Part shown: positions 35,500-47,400 of the stretch, piece by piece | Layout: every line of letters begins with the position of its first letter | Position numbering within the stretch: the first letter of the stretch is position 1 | NCBI GenBank assembly: GCA_013397075.1 | Contig: VWZS01009594.1 | Coordinates: forward strand, 70,559-134,558 | Length of the DNA stretch: 64,000 bases | Reading direction: 5' to 3' | DNA from: Rhabdornis inornatus | Taxonomy: Eukaryota; Chordata; Aves; Passeriformes; Rhabdornithidae | Notes under the pieces: model-generated | The model's input: only the letters and a program-made list of their open reading frames with translations | Database searches by the model: none | Told to the model about the DNA's origin: nothing | Program-made: the position numbers and the translations under genes

Positions 35500-35800
35500 T
35501 AGATTTTTTTCCCCTTTTTTTTTTTTCCTGAGATCCGAATGTATAATTGCAGGAGGGGACAAGAGAGAAAATGAGCTGAAGGCTCATAACTGCAGAGGCC
35601 GGTCCCTGTGAGCAAAGGGCCACATGTCCCCTTTTATCGCCAGCCATAATTCCCTCCTTGGCTCAAAGGAGGCTGTGAAAAGAGCAGGACTGGTTCAAAC
35701 TTCCTTGGGGTCTCCGTGGCAACCAGCCCTGCAGGAGCCTTTTCTTCCTTTCCCCTCTTTCCTCTTTTGTTGTTGTTGTTGTTGTGTCATTAAAACTTCC
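35500..35800. other. Repeat-poor island with TCF- and RFX-like motifs
   Basis: Between a T-run (35506-35526) and a TTG repeat (35768-35785) lies unique sequence with GCTCAAAGGAGG (TCF/LEF core TCAAAG) and GTCTCCGTGGCAACC (near 35710-35724, resembling an RFX X-box with one weak half). Motif matches of this length can occur by chance. Confidence 0.25.
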
Positions 35801-36499
35801 CGGATCGAGTCCCCACCAGGCTGCTCCACGGGCTCTGCTCCAGACCTCCTGCCTGCCTCCAGCCAGCTGCCCTCGCCTTTCCTCAGCCCCAGCCCAGCAA
35901 AGCCCAGTCCAAACTCAGCCCCAGCTCAGTAAAGCCCAGCCCAGCTTCACATCAGGATATTTTTCCTGTCCCACTTTGTATTTTAGTTTCTTCCAGTTCA
36001 GCCCAACACCCTCAGAGTGCTCAGACAAAAATGGGAATTCTCTGGTCCCTGCAGGCTGGGCTGTCCTGGAAGGGTGTGGGGCAGTCCAGCCCTGTCACCC
36101 CCGTTCTGCAGGCCCAGGGCTGAGCAGAGCCCCTCTTGTACCAAGTGCTGGGGACAGAAGGGGCTGTGGGGACCTGCAGGGTCCCTGCCCTGGCACAGCA
36201 ATGCCAGATCCAGCCCCTCACACCCTCACACAGCCCAGGATGTAAGATCTGTGATCTGTGCCACCCATCCCTCCCTGGCAGCACCGATGGCATGGTGAGT
36301 GCAGTGACTTGGAGCCAGGGAAAAAAGCAAACCCCACGGACTGGAGCTTCTCCTGTTCTGTGCTGCCCGTGCTGGGCTGTGACACCTCCCCAGTGGCACG
36401 GCCAGGGCTGGGCTGGGAGCAGATCTGGGCTCTGGGGAGTGAGGCTCCATCTCTGCTCTCTGGGACCAGGGACAGGACCAGGGAACAGCTGGAGCTGTG

Positions 36500-36738
36500 C
36501 AGAGGATGTTTAGGTTGGGTATCAGGGAAAGGCTCTTCCCCCAGAGGGAGCTGGGCACTGCACAGGCTCCCCAGGGAATGGTCCCAGCCCCGAGGCTGCC
36601 AGAGCTCCAGGAGGGTTTGGACAGGGATGCCCAGGGTGGGATTGCTGGGGTGTCTGTGCAGGGCCAGGGGCTGCACTGGATGATCTTTGGGAGTTCCATC
36701 CAGCTCAGGACATTCTTTGAGTCTCATCCCGTGATTCC
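36500..36738 (+). mobile_element. CR1 LINE 3' end
   Basis: Sense CR1: 'TTTAGGTTGGGTATCAGGGA', 'AGGGAGCTGGGCACTGCACA', 'CTCCAGGAGGGTTTGGACAG', 'GGATGATCTTTGGGAGTTCC' and GTGATTCCAG at the end. Confidence 0.8.
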
Positions 36739-38589
36739 AGATGGAAACATTTCCAGTGGGCACAGCAGCTCAGCAAGGAGAAGTGCCCCAATCCTCACCG
36801 TGCCCCAGGGCACTCAGAGCCAGCCACAGCCCAGGGAAAGCACAGCCCTGGTGGAAATCCATGAATCTCCTTTTCCTCCAGCAGCACAGGCATTCAGCCA
36901 TATCACAGGGCCCCAGCTACAACATCATGAAAAATCACAGCCAGAGGCAAGAAATAGCTGGTCTCATTCTTTTACCAATCTCTGGGATACTGCTGGGCTG
37001 GAGTCCCGGGCAAGGAGAGAAGGAAGGGGAGGAATGACTCTGCTCCCTGTGCTCTCCATCCCTCCCCCATCCTTGGGATGCATTCCTGCAGATGTCAGGG
37101 TAGGCAGAGCTGCTTTGAACAAGCCCAGGACCTGGGGCATAGTTCCTTCATGTCAGATTTACTGCAGCCCTGAGAGGCAGCTCAGCCTCTCCCATGGATC
37201 CAGGCTGCCTCAAACACGAGCTGAGAACTTCCCTTCACTTCCAGCTCCAGAGGGACACCAGGAACTGGCTTTGCAGTGCTTTGTGTAGTGGGGCTGCTCC
37301 CAGGAGAGCCCCGAGGCTGCTCCCCCACCAGCCAGACCTGTCCCACCTCTGGCCCATCCTCACCATCCTCAGCCCTCCCTGCTCCCTCCCATTCACCCAC
37401 AGACCCCTCTCACACACAGCTGGGCTCTGCTCAGACTCACCCATGCCACCCATGCCTCCCCTGTATCCCCAGTACAGCTTCAAATTGGTGAAAAAGTCAC
37501 ATCTTTGTGCAAGAAAACCTTCTGAGGCCTTTCCCACAGGCCTTAGGCTGCCCTAAGTGGCTCAGGTGGAGACTGAACACAGCCCTAAACGGCATCTGAA
37601 AATAATTTTCCCACTAAGAGCTGATGGCTGATGGAAAAAGTGTCCTGCTGGACCAGACTTAGATTTCCCTTTGCTTCAGAAGAGAGGGGGGATGACTTGG
37701 AGCAGGGATGACACAGCCAGAAGAGCAGAAGGTGAACAGAGAACACTTCCAAGCTGCATCCCAAGCTCTGTAAGCCCAGAGCAGTGCCCCCACTTGATGC
37801 CAACACTATTTCAGGCCAATCTGTGCCAGTCAAACATAATAAACTCCTCATATTTACTGAAGTTTGAGATAGGTTCTGTTGCTCTCTCTGTGCTCCACGT
37901 TGCCATAGCCACTAAAACCCATGTCTTAGACCTTCATTAGGGTTTTGGGTTTTTTCTTCCTGAACATCTCCTTAGTAAAACAGAGGAAAGATCTGGAAAT
38001 CTAATGGAGTTTGAAGGGTGAGGTGCAGAAGGAATTGAAGCAGATGACAGTGAAAGAAAGGTGATTTTACTGGCAGTCTACCTGCAGCCCATGGGCACCC
38101 ATGTGGTGAAATGTCCCAGAGGATTTCTGGCAGTGCTGGAGCAGCCAGCAGTCAGCACTTCACTCCTTTCCTGTGATCCCCAGCCACAGAGGATATTTGT
38201 GACTAGAAGGGAGGAGAACAACTGAGCCTGGGGCAGAACCATTTCTCCTTTCTCTGCCCTTGGGTATGAAACCTGGGATTCCAGTTCTGCTCCTCTGCCC
38301 ATCAGTATTTATCACTCCTGTGGTTCTCAGCTGCCCCTTGATGTTCCAGCTCAGGGGGAGGCAGCTCCTCCCAGGAGGAGCTAATGGGATACACACAGAA
38401 AATGGGATTTCCAAGAAATCCAGGGACAGATGAAGAGCCTGGCCCAGCAGAATCGTGTGAGGAGCTCTTGGGAAAGTTGAGAACACAACACGAGTTTATT
38501 GATTTGGATCTGATTTGGATCTGTAACTACAGCAGGTTACACTGCCAGTGTTCTAAAATGCAACCTTTCAGGTTTAATAAAAATACGTC

Positions 38590-38690
38590 TTTTGTTATTT
38601 TTTTAAAAATAATTTTTTAAACAAAAATTTATTTTTTTTTCCTTTTTAAAGAAAAAACAAAACAAAAAAAAAAAAAAAAAAAACCCCAAA
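38590..38690. repeat. T/A-rich low-complexity tract
   Basis: TTTTTTTAAAAATAATTTTT blocks followed by an A-run of about 20. A further CAAAA-rich tract lies at 38855-38905. Confidence 0.9.
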
Positions 38691-40129
38691 AAGAAATCCT
38701 GAGGCTTTGGCCACAAGCCTGGGATATTGCAGGAAATTGGCTGAAAAGAGTTTCTACCGTCACAGGTAGACAAAAAAATATCTCAAGTGGAGGAATTCTA
38801 TGTCATCAGCTTAGAATAGTTTGGAAATAAATGGAGTGAGGTAAAGGCTGTTTGCAAGAAAACAAAACAAAACAAAAACAAAAACACACACAAAAAAAAG
38901 AGAGACATAAAGTTATTGCTAAAACAGTAAAAGCAGTGGCAAAGGGTTTTGCTGATCGCGGAGGTGTTATCAGAGGATGGCTCTGTCCAGGCAACACCAA
39001 CTCCCAGCATTCCCAGCACAGGAACAGCAGAGGAGCAGAGCCTGCAGGAGCCAGAGGGAACACAAGGATCCAGGAGAGAGGTTTGGCCAAGAAAAATCAG
39101 GAACAGGGAAGTTTGGAGGGAATGCCAATGTTACCTGTGACAGGTTAGCAGCAAACAGAGCCCTCAGAAACACTCAGGATTTCAGTAGTTTAGGATGGAA
39201 GGAGCCAGACAGTTCATCAGGCTTTGAGGAAGGATTTCCTCAGCTCTTTACAGATTTTCTGTAGTTATTTACTGTTGGACTGATGAGCCATCAGAGCACA
39301 ATGTCCTATTTCACCTCCACTTTAGACTCTAACAACAAAATTTAGATCTTCAAACCAACAAACTCAGTTTGTTTAGGACTTGCTAACCCTTAAAAGACCA
39401 TTGTCCCAGAGATTCACCTCCAGTTCCTGCTCCTGGCCATGCCCAGAAGTGAAATTCAACCTCAGCACCCACTTCTGCCACCCTTCCTTCCCCTGTGCCA
39501 GGTCAAGCCCTCTGAGCCCTGTCCTTGCTTAGGGCTGCACCTCAGGCCTTGTACACCCCAAAACCCTGAGCCAGGGCTCAAACCCCCTCTGAGAGCTCAT
39601 CCCAGTCCTCCACCACAACCCTTGGCTGTGAGCTGTCCTTTGCACATCCCCCTGACCCTGGGGTGAGTCCAGCAGCAGGGCTCTGAGCTCCTGCAGCCTC
39701 CCACGCTGAAATCCACGCTGAGCACAGCTCCAGGAGACTCCACATCCCACTGGGCTTCTTCCTGCTGGCAGAATCAGATGGAGAAAGGAAGAGAAGCTAA
39801 AAGAAGGCAAAGTTGCGCAGTTAGAGCCCCAGGGGAAGGAGAGGCACCTTTCCCATGAGATCACAATGCTCCTTTGCTGCAGTGATGTTGGAATAAAGCA
39901 AAGGATCCCCTCAGCACCTCCAGCAGCCAAGTTTGCAGTGCCACAATGTCCATGACACACAAGCACCTCTGTGCTGGCATTGTGAAGGCAGCAGGACTTT
40001 TCTTGAGCAGCCAAACCTCTGATTTCCTCAATTCCTTTCATTTCTGGGTATACTGAAACTGGGCTATGAGAGTCAATATTGCCAAACTAGACAGAGTGAT
40101 GTGATTGAAAAGACCCTCAGTTAATAAAA

Positions 40130-40320
40130 CTGTCACTCAGCAGCACAAGGAGGTATCTATGAGTGAAATTTTGAAATTGTACTCTTTCGGGTAACTGTCA
40201 TTTGCTCTTAGAAATTACATTTATAATTAATGTTTGCTGTAGAACTTATAAATATTTGTTCAGGCTAGTATGAAATATGCCCAGGATAATTTTAGCATGT
40301 ACGCATCAGATTTTCATTTC
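40130..40320. other. AT-rich island 3.4 kb upstream of WNT3
   Basis: Repeat-poor AT-rich DNA with TTTATAATTAATG, ACTTATAAATA and CAGGATAATTTTAGC. No mobile-element or coding signature. Candidate upstream regulatory DNA only. Confidence 0.25.
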
Positions 40321-41078
40321 ACAGCAGAGAAGACTCAAAGTGAGCCTGTTCCCTTCACAGACAATGGAGTCTTCATCCCTGGGAGACAGGTCCTCCTCCC
40401 TGGGGAGCTGTGCCTGCTGTGTCAGGGCTTTGGGGACCAAGGCTGACACAGCCAAAGACACAGCTGAGAACTGCAATTGTTCTTCTGCTTGTTGCCCTGG
40501 GAGAAACTCAGAGCCAAGAGTCTCCTGTAGTGGGGTTAGGGACAGGCAGGACCTTCTGCTGCCAGGATCTCCAGTCCAAAGCAATGAGAGACACACTCCA
40601 AACACAATCCCCTCACAAAAGGTGAGACAACACAAATCCCTTACGATGCTGGCACAAACAGATGTTCAGAGAGCAGTGGAATGGAGAAGTTAAAGGATCT
40701 GGGGGATGAGCATCTCCAGAAACTTCCTCAGACACCTGTTGGAGCCATGGAGAGCATTCCCATGAACTCAGTGTGTTTGGGATCTGCCCTTTACTGTGCA
40801 TCTCTGAGAACCTGCCTGTGGCCACGTCAGTTTGGTGTGTTGAGTTTTGTATCCCTGCTCTTGTTGTAACACAGCCCTTCCCAAAGCTGAGATCTCTGCC
40901 TGACCACAACAGCAAATAAAGCCTCTGAAATTGGGTCTGGGGTCACTTTCCCTTCTAGTTCCTAGAGGAAGCACTTTGTAGCTCATTATTGACTTGGTTT
41001 ATAAGTACCAGCACCCAGAAATGGATAAGGAGCATTTTGTATTCCCCAATGTCTGATGGGCAGGAACATTTCAGCCAC

Positions 41079-41190
41079 CACAGAATCATTCAAGTTGGAA
41101 AAAACCTTAAAGATTATCAAGCTCAACCATTAACCCATCACTGCCAGGTCCACCAAGACCTTGATGATGGTCTCCAGCCAACAACAATGC
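41079..41190 (-). mobile_element. CR1-like LINE tail
   Basis: Antisense: CACAGAATCATTCAAGTTGG, AAAAAACCTTAAAGATTATC, then 'CATCACTGCCAGGTCCACCA'. An older subfamily than neighbouring copies. Confidence 0.65.
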
Positions 41191-42191
41191 AATTCAGATC
41201 TCAAAAGCTTTCCCCAGCTGGATTTCTGCAGTGTCTGAGGTTTTTGTCCTCTCCCATGGGCTCAGCCCGTCTCAGTATCACCTGAGACATCTCACTCCAG
41301 TCTCTCCATTTGCTGCCTCTCTAGCAGTGACATTTTAATGACAGCAATTCTGTCCCTCAGTACTTTTAATTCTTATTCTGTCTGTGCAGCTTCAGAACAT
41401 CCACTGATACAAACCTGGGCAGCTCTTGCAGTTCTGCTTTTGCCAGAGCAGCTCACAGGCACTTCAGTGCATTTCACACAGCCCAAGGAAGGGAAGAGTG
41501 CCTGGGACCATTCCCTGGGCCTGGAATGAGACAGACAGGGTACCTTCATCCATCCTGAAAAACTCCCTTCAGCTCCAGAACAGGTGGGTCATTCTTAAGG
41601 GTCTATTTGGAGCAGTTCCTGTCCCACACTAACCCCAAGCTGTGATTAAAATCTCTCCAGGGCTGGGTAAGTTGGCTGGGCCAGCTCCACACCAGGGTCC
41701 ATCTTCATGGTTGAAAACATGGGCAGTAAATTTCAAGATTTGGGGAAGATTTCCATATAGTGTTTAATTTACTGGAGCAGATTAAATTCATGTGTCCCCA
41801 AATGTCATTTGGCAATTGCTGCTTTCTTAGACCCAGGCAACTGAGTTCAGTAAAACCCATCTGAGTTCCAAGAGCAGACTACAGCCAACATCCCCTTTGG
41901 GATTCTAAATCTCACAAGAGAACAAGAATATTTAATATCTATGGTGGGTGGGTCATAGTCAGCTGGAAAACCCATGAGAGTAAGCCTGGAGAAATTTGGC
42001 TTCCCAGTGCCTGCAGATGCAGGGAGTGATGGAGAGGGGAAATGTGAGCAGCTGCTGAGTGTCCTCCCTTGGGTGTGCCATGGCCAGGACAGCAACCCCC
42101 CTTGTGAGGGCAGCACTGCCCAACTCAGCATCCAAACACACCCACATCAGGGAGAATGACAATCAAGAACAGCAGGAGCAGGAGGCATCAC

Positions 42192-42354
42192 GGGATCATG
42201 GAATGGTTTGGGTTGGAAGGAACCCTAAAGATCATCTCATTCCACCCCTGCTATGAGCAGGGACACCTTCCACTGTCCCAGGTGGCTCCAAACTCCATCC
42301 AACCTGGCGTGGGACACTGCCAGGGATGGGGCAGCCACAGCTTCCCTGTGCCAG
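42192..42354 (-). mobile_element. CR1 LINE 3' tail
   Basis: Antisense CR1 in excellent order: GGATCATGGAATGGTTTGGG, 'AACCCTAAAGATCATCTCAT', 'GGGACACCTTCCACTGTCCC', 'GGACACTGCCAGGGATGGGG'. About 1.3 kb upstream of WNT3. Confidence 0.92.
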
Positions 42355-43379
42355 TGTGCAATTAAACAACAACCAGGAATTTGTTTGTGCCCAGAACCCT
42401 AAGATCAGGAGAAGGTCTGGAGCTTTCACAACCATGAGATGCATTGAGCTGCCCAAGACAGGACCTTGACTCTCCATTACTGCCATGGCTCTGAAATAAA
42501 TGGATTTGTTGTTCCTAAAGCACCTGATCTCGAGGTGGTTCCTGGGGCAGCCCCAGGGCAGCAGCAGAGCTGTGGCTGCTGAGATGCTTTAGGAGAAAAA
42601 GCAGCTTGTTTGGCTTCTCCCATTTCTTTGTCCCATTCTGTCGAGTCATCCCCTCTGCCTGCACAATAGCTCCTGTTAAAACAGGCTCTTTATCCAACAA
42701 CAAGGATTTTTAAGGAAAATCTTTGTTTGGTCTATTTGCAAATTATAAAACTGATTAGGGTTTTTCGGATTTTTTTTTTTTTTTGTTACATGTGTGGGGT
42801 TTTGATAATATTTCCATCTTCCTGCAGCCAGAGATGCACTTCACAAGCAATCCATTGGTGGGACCTGTCCCCACCTGCCTGCTCCCCTCTCACCATGACA
42901 TTGCATTTTTTTCTCAATGGAAAGCCAGGCTGCCACTGCTCCCCATCCATCCATCCATCACCCCCACACGCTGAAAACCTGGGCACTGCAGGTTTCATTT
43001 CAACTTTATCACCAGTTTTGCCCACACCATCACATCCAGAGGGTTTTCTGCCCCTCTGCCCCCATCCCTGTCCATCTGAAGAACAAGTTCTGTCTCATTC
43101 CCAGTGTGAGATTAAGCTCGATCACAGCCACCCCTCAGCACAACCACCCTTCATCCTTACCTTGCCGAGTCCTGGCATTCAGGGGCAGCACATCCTGGGT
43201 GAAATTGGGGGAAAAAAAAAAAATTTAAAAAAATTAAAACTCAAAATCCTCCCCCCAAATCGCAGTGGCCCAGTGGAGTGTGGTGCACAGAGGGTTTGTC
43301 CGTGGCAGCGAGGGCTCGGAACAAAGTTGTGGGGTGGAGGGGGAGGAGAGGCTGATTGACAGCCCTGGGCTGAGCCTCA

Positions 43380-43673
43380 TCCCTCACCTTGGGCCATGCG
43401 GTCTGATTGGCCGCCTGCTGACATCCCCGAGCCCTGCACTTTTTAATAGACGCTTTTGGATGATCTACGGGGGAAAGGCTTGGAGAGGTGTGTTTCTGAC
43501 AAGCCAGAAAGTCATCCGAGCCACGAGGGACTTGGCTTCACTCTTTTTACCCCCCCTCCCCCCCCTTTTTTTTTTTTTTTCTTTTTCCTGGGAGGAGGGG
43601 GATTCTTCATTTTGGCACTTCATGTTTTTCTGAAAACTTCGCGGCGATTTTCCCCTTGCACCAGCCTGGACTA
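43380..43673 (+). promoter_or_regulatory. WNT3: Putative WNT3 promoter and 5' UTR
   Basis: An inverted CCAAT box (GATTGG, 43405-43410) is followed about 34 bp later by a TATA-like TTTTTAATAG (43440-43449), giving a likely start near 43470 and a leader of about 200 nt. The leader has a run of C then T (about 43550-43582) and a three-codon upstream ORF, ATG-TTT-TTC-TGA (43622-43633), 40 nt before the WNT3 start. Motif spacing is suggestive; transcription start is inferred. Confidence 0.5.
43550..43582. repeat. C-run followed by T-run in WNT3 leader
   Basis: CCCCCCTCCCCCCCCC followed by about 14 T. A homopolymer pair inside the probable WNT3 5' UTR. Confidence 0.95.
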
Positions 43674-43753
43674 ATGGATTACCACCTGCTTGGACTAATT
43701 CTGTCTTTTCTCTTCAATGGCACAAAGGTCTTAGCCGGTTACCCAATTTGGTG
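43674..43753 (+). CDS. WNT3: WNT3 coding exon 1 (signal peptide; partial gene)
   Basis: ATG at 43674 opens 26 codons plus two bases of a Trp codon: Met-Asp-Tyr-His, a hydrophobic core rich in Leu, Ile and Phe, then Lys-Val-Leu-Ala-Gly and Tyr-Pro-Ile-Trp-Trp. The ending YPIWW and the donor TG|GTAAGAT in phase 2 are those of WNT3/WNT3A exon 1; the HLLGLIL and KVLAGYPIWW stretches fit WNT3, not WNT3A. Residues 1 to about 21 form the ER signal peptide, probably cleaved near Ala-Gly. WNT3 is a secreted canonical WNT ligand needed for primitive streak formation and limb or facial outgrowth in vertebrates. Exon 2 (which would start Ser-Leu-Ala) was sought in the remaining 20 kb and not found, so the gene continues beyond the window. 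Confidence 0.92.
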
Positions 43754-43796
43754 GTAAGATTCCTTCCTCCCCTCGCCCTTCCTCTGCCTATGATTG

Positions 43797-43814
43797 ATTA
43801 ATGAATTCATTAAT
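43797..43814. repeat. 18-bp perfect palindrome in WNT3 intron 1
   Basis: ATTAATGAATTCATTAAT, 43 bp after the exon 1 donor. It carries two opposed ATTAAT homeodomain cores and sits next to TGATTGATT and TAATTATTAG. A further TAATTAATGA is at about 43913-43922. Confidence 0.9.
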
Positions 43815-44407
43815 TATTAGCCACGGGAGCTGTGTGTTCCTGCCTTTCCACCCCTCGCCCTGCGGAGCTGCCCATGGTGGAGTCGAAGCGTAATTTCTTC
43901 CCATTTGACCTGTAATTAATGAAATCAGGGAAAAGTTTGGGGGTGATTTTGAAAGGGCCATGCCTGGGTTTCCCTTTGCACAAATGGAGGCTTCCCCACC
44001 ACTCTTAATTTCTCCATTTTCGGCTCTGTAGCGATGGGCTCTTGGTTCGGATGTGAAAGGATGCGGTTTTATTTCCTTGTGCAATGGGAATTTTGTCTCT
44101 CGCACGGCTCTGCCACAGGGATTTTCTTCCTTTCCATGAAACTGCAATTGATCCTTTTTAAAAAAATTTAATTCTATTTTCTGTTTGGTTGCTGCGTTTT
44201 TTTGGACTTCTTTCCCTTCTTTTGTTGTATTCTGTCATGTGAATTTAGTCGGGCAAATAACGCAAATGGCACCTGAGAAAACATTCATTAGGAAAATTGC
44301 TCAAAGGTGGATTTTGTTCATTTTAATTATGGAAATGTCATTAATTTCCTTGCACCAATGAGAAAAATAATTTTTTAAAGAATTGGTTGTATCTTGTAAT
44401 GAGGCTG

Positions 44408-44429
44408 ATAAGTAACCTGAGTTACTTAT
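44408..44429. repeat. Perfect 9-bp inverted repeat in WNT3 intron 1
   Basis: Arms ATAAGTAAC (44408-44416) and GTTACTTAT (44421-44429) around CTGA, in repeat-poor AT-rich DNA. Confidence 0.85.
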
Positions 44430-47400
44430 TTTAAAAATAAATCTAACACTACACAAATGAATACAGTAACAAAATGCAATTGGAAGCCCTTTAGAACAAG
44501 AAATAAAGAATTAGATATTCCAGGTCATTGAAATCCAGCAGACAGCGAGTTGCATAACAGAATATTTCAGTTTATTTCTCTCTTTATGTAGGATTTCTTG
44601 CTGGAATATCTCTTGTTAAGTTTCTGTATGTGCCAGGTAGGGGCTGGGAGCCTGATGATCCATAGGGAAAACAGGGAGATGGTGGAATTTGGTGCTACTG
44701 AGATCCTTGGGTTATTTTCACCTTTCCAGAAAAGTCTCTCTTTTTTATTCCTGAATTAGATCCTTTCAGCGCCAGCATGGAGATGGCAAGAAGTAGGTGG
44801 GAGTGAACTTGGGAATGGACTGCCATGTCTGGGAATATTTAGAATTCAGAAGGGAAAAGATAAATTTATTTGTTTTTAATAATCCATTTATTACTGTGGA
44901 CTTTGGGGAGGAGAATGTGCCGTTCCAGAGGAGAAGGACTGAGAACACAATGAGAAGTCCCCGCTCAGGAAGCATTTCAAAGCTCTGCAGGTTCATGAAA
45001 TGGCTAAATCACAGCAGGTTTTCCTGGAGAATTAAATTATTTCCTTGCCCTAAGCGTGGCTGCCGAACTTCAGGCCCTGAGCCTGGGGCAGGGGAGGCTC
45101 CTGAAATGCAGAGAGCAGCACTTTGATTCCTCCCATCCCTTTTCTCCCCACCCGGGCACCGCTGTGTGGGCACGGGGCAGGCTCTGGAACAGGTCAGGAT
45201 GCCAGGGCTGGGTCTGAGGCAGGGACGCCTTGCCATGACAGCAGCTCTCAGCATCCCACCAGCCCCTGGCCTGCCTCAGGCTTTGATAGAAATCAGGATT
45301 TAATGCCCAAATCAAGGAGGGTTTCAACTCTCAGAGCGAGGAACCGAAACCTTCTTGATGAAAAGGTCTCGTTTTCCCTGTGAGCAAAAATGTCCCCGTG
45401 AGCAAAATGTCCCCTGTGCCAGTTTTCAGACAGGTGTGTGCCCCATTCCCTTCTCCCAAACCCTCTGAGTTCACCCCAAAGGAACAATACAGAGGATGTA
45501 GGACACAGAGGCCAGGGGCATGGCAAGCAGCATCCCTGGAAAGGAGGGAGTCAAACACATCTGCACAGAATTTCATCCACAGATCCAGGTTTTGTGTATT
45601 TTTGTGGATTCTGGTGACACCAAAGTGCCAGAGAGTCTCTGCTGCTCTGGAGGGACGTGTGGTGCCCCATGTAGGGCTGAGGTTGCAAATGCTGTGGGGT
45701 TTTAGAGGTTTCTTGAAGGCTGGGGGAGCAGGAGGGCAGAGATATCTGGGCCAGGGCTCCCTGGCAGCTCAGGCACAGACAATGCTCCCAGGGCACACAA
45801 ATTGAACACAAATTAAATCCTTTGGTCCCATTGAAGGCTTTCAATGTCTGCTCTGTGGAGATGAGGTTTGTGTAGTGGGCTCTGCCATGGTGTGATCTAT
45901 GCTCTTATAAAAATATCATTTTCCAATTGTCTTCCTGATCCTCTGATCTTTAGGCAGGCACGGAGCAGCCTTTGGGGGATGAGCCCCACTTGCAGGGTTC
46001 AGCACACCCCAAAACAGGGCAAGGGAAGCAAAGATGGGGCTCAGCACCAGCCTGGTCCCCTGTGCTGGTGTCCTGCACCCCTCCAGGCCAGGCTGGGCTT
46101 CCTTCCTCCCAGCTAAACCCAGCTCTGCTAAACTCGAGACCTTCAGGGGGGCTGTTCATGTGGCAGAGCCCCAAGGATGCTGATAGCAGTGCCCTGTCCT
46201 GCTGCCACAACCTTCCTGGGGGCTTTCCTGCTGGACAGGGAATGTTGTGGCAGCAACATCAAAACAGATCCTTTCTGCTGTGGGACAGAAATGAGAAAAA
46301 TGTTTATTCCTGTGGTGGGGAGGAAGTGCCTGGGTGTGCCCAAGGAAAAGAAGTGTGGCAAGAACGGGATCTGATCACCTTGGAAATGGGTTTGGGGGTG
46401 ACTGGAATAATCCTGCAGCTCCACGGTGCAGCCAGACAATGCCAGGAGCCCAGGAGCAGTGACCTTGCAGGGATAAAGGCAAAGGGATGGAGCTGCTGAG
46501 GGTCTGTGGGCTGTGTTTTATTGAGGGGCCAGGGAAGGACGTGGTTCTTCACATTGTCCAGGGACAGGAGAGCCCAAGTGCAGCCCTGGAGCCGTGCAGG
46601 GGAGTCCTGCCCCAGCTCTGGGCACAGAGTGCGCAGCAAAGGGAAGGTCCTTGTGCTGCAGACACAGAGCTGGGGATCCAGACCCGCTGGATGGAGAATC
46701 CCAGAGGGGAGTTCAGCCCAGGGGGGTGTTGGAAACTCCCTGACATCGCCCTGTCCCTGGCCAGGCAGCTCTGAGTGAGCTCCAGGGGTGGCTCAGACTG
46801 TGGATGGAACCTCCAGTGAGCAGGGGAGGGATTTTGACACAGATCCAACCCTTCTTCACATGCTCCCATCCCATTAGAGCCGTGCAAGGGAACAAATGGG
46901 GCACAGATGGGAAAAGGTCAGTGAAATGCTGCCTGTGAGTGCTGACAGGAGGGGCTGAGGCCAACAAAGCTCCCTCAGAGACGTGTCCAACACTTTGGCT
47001 GTCTGGTTACTGCTGCTAAAAGAGCAGGAGATGGGAGCTATGGTGGGGCCATGGACACCAGGCTGCTGCCCCTGACCTGCCAGGGGTGGTGTGGTGGGAG
47101 CAGAGTGGGCAGGGGGCTGTTCCCAGCCCCATGGCACATGCCAAGGCCTTTTAGGGCACCAAAAACACCTCCAGTTGTTTTTTGAATCCCAAATGCCCTG
47201 ATGGCCTGGATAACACCATGGATGGCAGGACATGTCCCAGTCATTGGGGTGTGACAAACTGGTCCATGCAGTGTGCAGAGATTGGTGGGGGGGTATCCAG
47301 AGCTTTGTGGTGACTGTTCTGGGAAAATTCAGCTGGAAATGCAGCCCATGGCCAGAGCTGTGTCAGTGCAGGCCAACAGAGATATTGTGTCCAAGGAAAC

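Larger units (their letters stand above)
22411..43379. other. Intergenic region between WNT9B and WNT3 promoters
   Basis: About 21 kb upstream of both divergent genes. It contains a promoter-adjacent minisatellite (22490-22745), CR1 fragments (24379-24512, 29812-30060, 32554-32689, 34219-34385, 36500-36738, 41079-41190, 42192-42354), minisatellites at 31786-32100, 33238-33327 and 34865-34985, and low-complexity A/T runs near 38600-38900. No protein family was recognised in any open stretch. Repeat-poor AT-rich islands near 31420-31700, 35500-35800 and 40130-40320 are the best guesses for enhancers. Confidence 0.7.

Noticed and set aside
36497..37288. 263-codon plus-strand frame
   Set aside because: Starts inside a CR1 tail and has no recognisable domain.
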